Part shown: piece by piece, positions 61,414 through 64,000 of the stretch
How positions within the stretch are numbered: the stretch's first letter is position 1
How the letters are laid out: the number at the start of each line of letters is the position of its first letter
DNA from: Floccularia luteovirens
Lineage: Eukaryota > Basidiomycota > Agaricomycetes > Agaricales > Squamanitaceae
Length of the DNA: 64,000 nt
Reading direction: 5' to 3'
NCBI GenBank assembly: GCA_009739215.1
Contig: VSJF01000003.1
Location: 1 to 64,000 of the forward strand
Notes under the pieces: model-generated
What the model saw: the letters and a program-made list of their open reading frames with translations, nothing else
The model's database searches: none
What the model was told of the DNA's origin: nothing
Position numbers and translations under genes: made by a program

Positions 61414-62563
61414 TCAAGTTATCCAGCTATCTATCAATGTCCAAATGCTCTGCTGCTCTTGTGTCCATTCTTCATGCTTTTCCCACTACACACGATGAAC
61501 ACAAATTCATATCTTCCCATCGAACAGATTTAATCTTTTCCAAAGTCTCCAAAGGTTTATAAACACCATCATTCGCAATAGCAGGTTGGATTACAAGAGT
61601 CATCCAGGTATCCGCAAAGACATCTGTGCAAGCCATATGAGGGGTTGATGGAGGTGTGAATAAAATGGCGGTGAAGTGGTCAATCAAGTGGGTCATTAAG
61701 CGTTTACAAAGGGCTTGGTCTGATTTTGAAAGGACATGGTTGGCAAGGATATTGTTGGAAGTTGTAGGATTTGGCGTTGCATTGCCATTACTGATAGCAA
61801 TGGGAACTTCCTCTTGCAGGTCCTCATTTTCAAACTCCATTGTTGTCACGATGGTATACAGAATAACCTTCCGGACCTGTTGTAAATTCCGTTAAGTTCG
61901 GTTGCTGAAATCTTGGAAATGCATCAATACTCACAGAGTGGATATCAAGCTCAGTTGCTAACAAGAGAGCTTCATGCCACTCGTCTGGGGGAAGCAGGTT
62001 AGGTGACGGGTCAACAGGAAATAAAGACTCAAAGCTCCGCCTCGCAAGTTTATGAATATTAGGGAAATCGAGACGAAGGGGACTGGATATCCTTAGCACG
62101 GATATCACATGTGAAAATGGCGTTGTATCATCTAGGGGACTTGATACTTGATATTAGTTTCAATATTTAAAAAGGTGGATGTGTTGGTTTTCTGATCTAT
62201 TCATAGCAAAGAGTGTTGCAATTACGGACACTTACATGTCATGATATATATGCTTGAGTAAAGCTTCTGTATCAGAAACTGTGACTTGTCGACCAAGTTC
62301 GACGTAATTGCAACCATCGGAACCGAAGTCTAGTGCGTCAGGAAGATTTTTATTTGATATTTTGTCCCCATTAATATTGAGTGCGGTATGAAGATACTTG
62401 GAATGTCGAGATAGTAATGTCTTATGAAGCTTGAAGGCATAACCCTGAACTGCTAGAATTAACGACCCATCTTCAAACCAATATACAGGATGTCGTCGTA
62501 TTTGCACAGGGTTTCTCGCGTTCCGAAGAAAGTAGATTCGCTTGCATTTTCGCTAGCTAGCAT
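61414..62563 (-). CDS. BTB/POZ domain protein, two or three extra bases
   Basis: The N-terminal BTB domain reads RRHPVYWFEDGSLILAVQG, YAFKLHKTLLSRHSKYLHTA and VTVSDTEALLKHIYHD, then VLRISSPLRLDFPNIHKLA, EWHEALLLATELDIHS, VRKVILYTIVTTMEF and KSVRWEDMNLCSSCVVGK. This is the mushroom-type BTB protein (large family, probably Cul3 adaptors or transcription-related; targets unknown). The start at 62563 needs one extra base skipped near 62510 to reach the BTB frame. At the intron after KHIYHD the phase is also one base off. Near 61480 a skipped A turns GKA-stop into GKHEEWTQEQQSIW, ending at 61414. Each is the same sign as in other genes here. Confidence 0.72.
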
Positions 62564-64000
62564 CGAGTGTTGATCCCTGCCGCAGTCACTAGATGATCTA
62601 TCAATATCTTATCTGCAGGTATGATACTTGTTTGTTATTGTTGCTCAAAGGCTTCCGAATCATTATACACATGGTTCTCGAGGCCCTTACACGGCCTCAA
62701 ACATCGAACACTACTACTCATGAAACGGCGATATTCATGTACCGTAGAAGAGGTCCCATGTGACCATTCAGCCAACATTAGAAACTACTGTCCCGCGGCC
62801 GTCTCTGCTTATCGGTATGAATCACACCCAGATGAGAAGTTCCTCTTCTGTATAATAACATTTGTATTGCAAGGTGTCCAGTTCTCGGGAAGATCGCTTC
62901 TTGTTCAGCAGGTTCGGCTACGGTGACTTGCACTGTGAAGCGTTCCTCTCTCTCGCAAAGCCGAACTCATCATTGATAGTACGCGACGGCTAAATAACAC
63001 CAGGGACACTTCCCAAATACCTATAACTCATTACAAAGCCCACCTACATTTCCGTGGATCTTAGAAAGGTGCACATTCTTCCTGGTAATATATACGAGAC
63101 CTGTCGAAAAAAACTCCTCAGGAACTTGCCCATGGCCAGTGCCAGTGAAAGCCCGAGAGTACCAAACAGGATCGCTAATGGGCTGGAGAGTGACAATTGA
63201 TAAGCTGGCCGAGCCGATCAATGAGAGATAAGCTAAAGCGCTGTCGTCTATTGCTATGTGATCAACGCCTCATCGCCTTCGAAGGAGCAAAGACCCTGCT
63301 ATCCCGACTCATGTCCCAGTCCATGGTCTCCTTCCTTATTTGGAACGGTCCCTTGTACTACCCCGCAGTCTTTGACATTGGACAGGCTTCTTCGCTAAGC
63401 TCTTCTCTTTAAAGGCACATCAAAGTCCGGTGTCCCAAAGGCCACAGGCACTGCATTTCTCAAACGGTCGGCTTTGCTTTCAATCAGAAACGTGGAGAAG
63501 GAAATACAATTGATACGCTTGTTTTTTCATCAAAGACTAGAAGGATATATTGGAGTGATAAGATCGTTGATACTGATACACTGACTTTTTTGTTTTGTTT
63601 TGCAGCTTAGATCGTTGGACAAACTACAAGGGTATCATAGCGACTGGAATACGATAATTCAATAGTTCAAGGTTGCGCGAGAATCGCATCATTCACATTT
63701 CTCTCCCACGATTGATGGGGAATGGATGCTACTGCAAATTAGTAACAATGAACCATTCGCACACGGCGGAGGCTGCTTTTTGTGTCGTACGACCACAATA
63801 TAGTCGGTAGGATCAACATATACGAGAACAGAAGAGAATTGTGACAGCTTTCAGCCTTTGAACGTCGATTGCCAGTTCATTTGTGATCGATCATTAAATT
63901 TACATGACGAAGGGGGTTAATAGTACTGAGTGACCAAGTGAAGACACACGACCTCCGATATGCCGAAGTCTGAAATTGAAATGCTATCATTGGGTCTAGT
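62564..64000. other. Right end of window, no supported gene
   Basis: Short ORFs on both strands show no motif or splicing pattern I can defend. No repeat of the left-hand families was recognised. Confidence 0.35.

Noticed and set aside
17357..62563. Programmed +1 ribosomal frameshifting as the cause of the breaks
   Set aside because: The sites show different codons, with no common slippery sequence or adjacent stop codon, and 13 shifts in one message would be without precedent.
1..64000. CRISPR arrays, tRNA or rRNA genes, biosynthetic gene cluster
   Set aside because: No regular short repeats with spacers, no recognisable tRNA or rRNA sequence, and no set of adjacent biosynthetic genes was seen by eye.

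Overview
The window looks like nuclear DNA of a filamentous basidiomycete, most likely an Agaricomycete. The reasons are dense genes split by many short introns (about 40-65 nt, mostly GT-AG), and typical families: aryl-alcohol dehydrogenase, DUF6534 membrane proteins, BTB and F-box proteins, chromovirus Ty3/gypsy elements and a RecQ-type relic. I used no database; gene models were built by reading conserved peptides and joining exons by splice signals and phase.

Layout. 1-6.3 kb is a nested transposon graveyard: the 3' end of a chromodomain Ty3/gypsy element, split by a solo LTR that is itself split by a terminal-inverted-repeat element forming an ~830-bp-arm hairpin; then further LTRs and a dead RecQ helicase fragment. 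7.0-8.5 kb is an aryl-alcohol dehydrogenase gene with one stop codon. 8.5-11.65 kb is mostly empty apart from an inverted duplication. From 11.65 kb the window is gene-dense: PRP6(-), URC1(+), Dicer-like(-), voltage-gated K+ channel(+), small secreted protein(-), ICMT-like methyltransferase(+), tartrate/D-malate dehydrogenase-like(-), F-box protein(+), AVT-type amino-acid transporter(+), ZNF207/BuGZ-like zinc finger protein(+), PDH E1 alpha(-), GID5/VID28/ARMC8(-), IML2/TTC39(+), amidohydrolase-2(-), coiled-coil protein(+), DUF6534(-), amidohydrolase/CE9-like(+), COG6(-), BTB protein(-). The last 1.4 kb shows no gene. Most neighbours alternate between divergent pairs sharing 0.2-0.8 kb promoters and convergent pairs with short gaps.

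The genes are largely housekeeping (splicing, pyrimidine catabolism, pyruvate oxidation, GID ubiquitin ligase, Golgi tethering) mixed with RNA silencing, transport and lineage-expanded families. No biosynthetic cluster or defence island is evident.

The most striking observation is that at about 30 places a conserved protein can be read only if one base is skipped, always an extra base and never a missing one. Dicer-like (13) and COG6 (about 10) carry most; PRP6, URC1, the K+ channel, the transporter, GID5, IML2 and others carry none. Insertion-biased assembly error is the simplest reading; real gene decay is the alternative. A second signal is that transposon copies, and possibly the stop codons in dead genes, differ mainly by CpG transitions.
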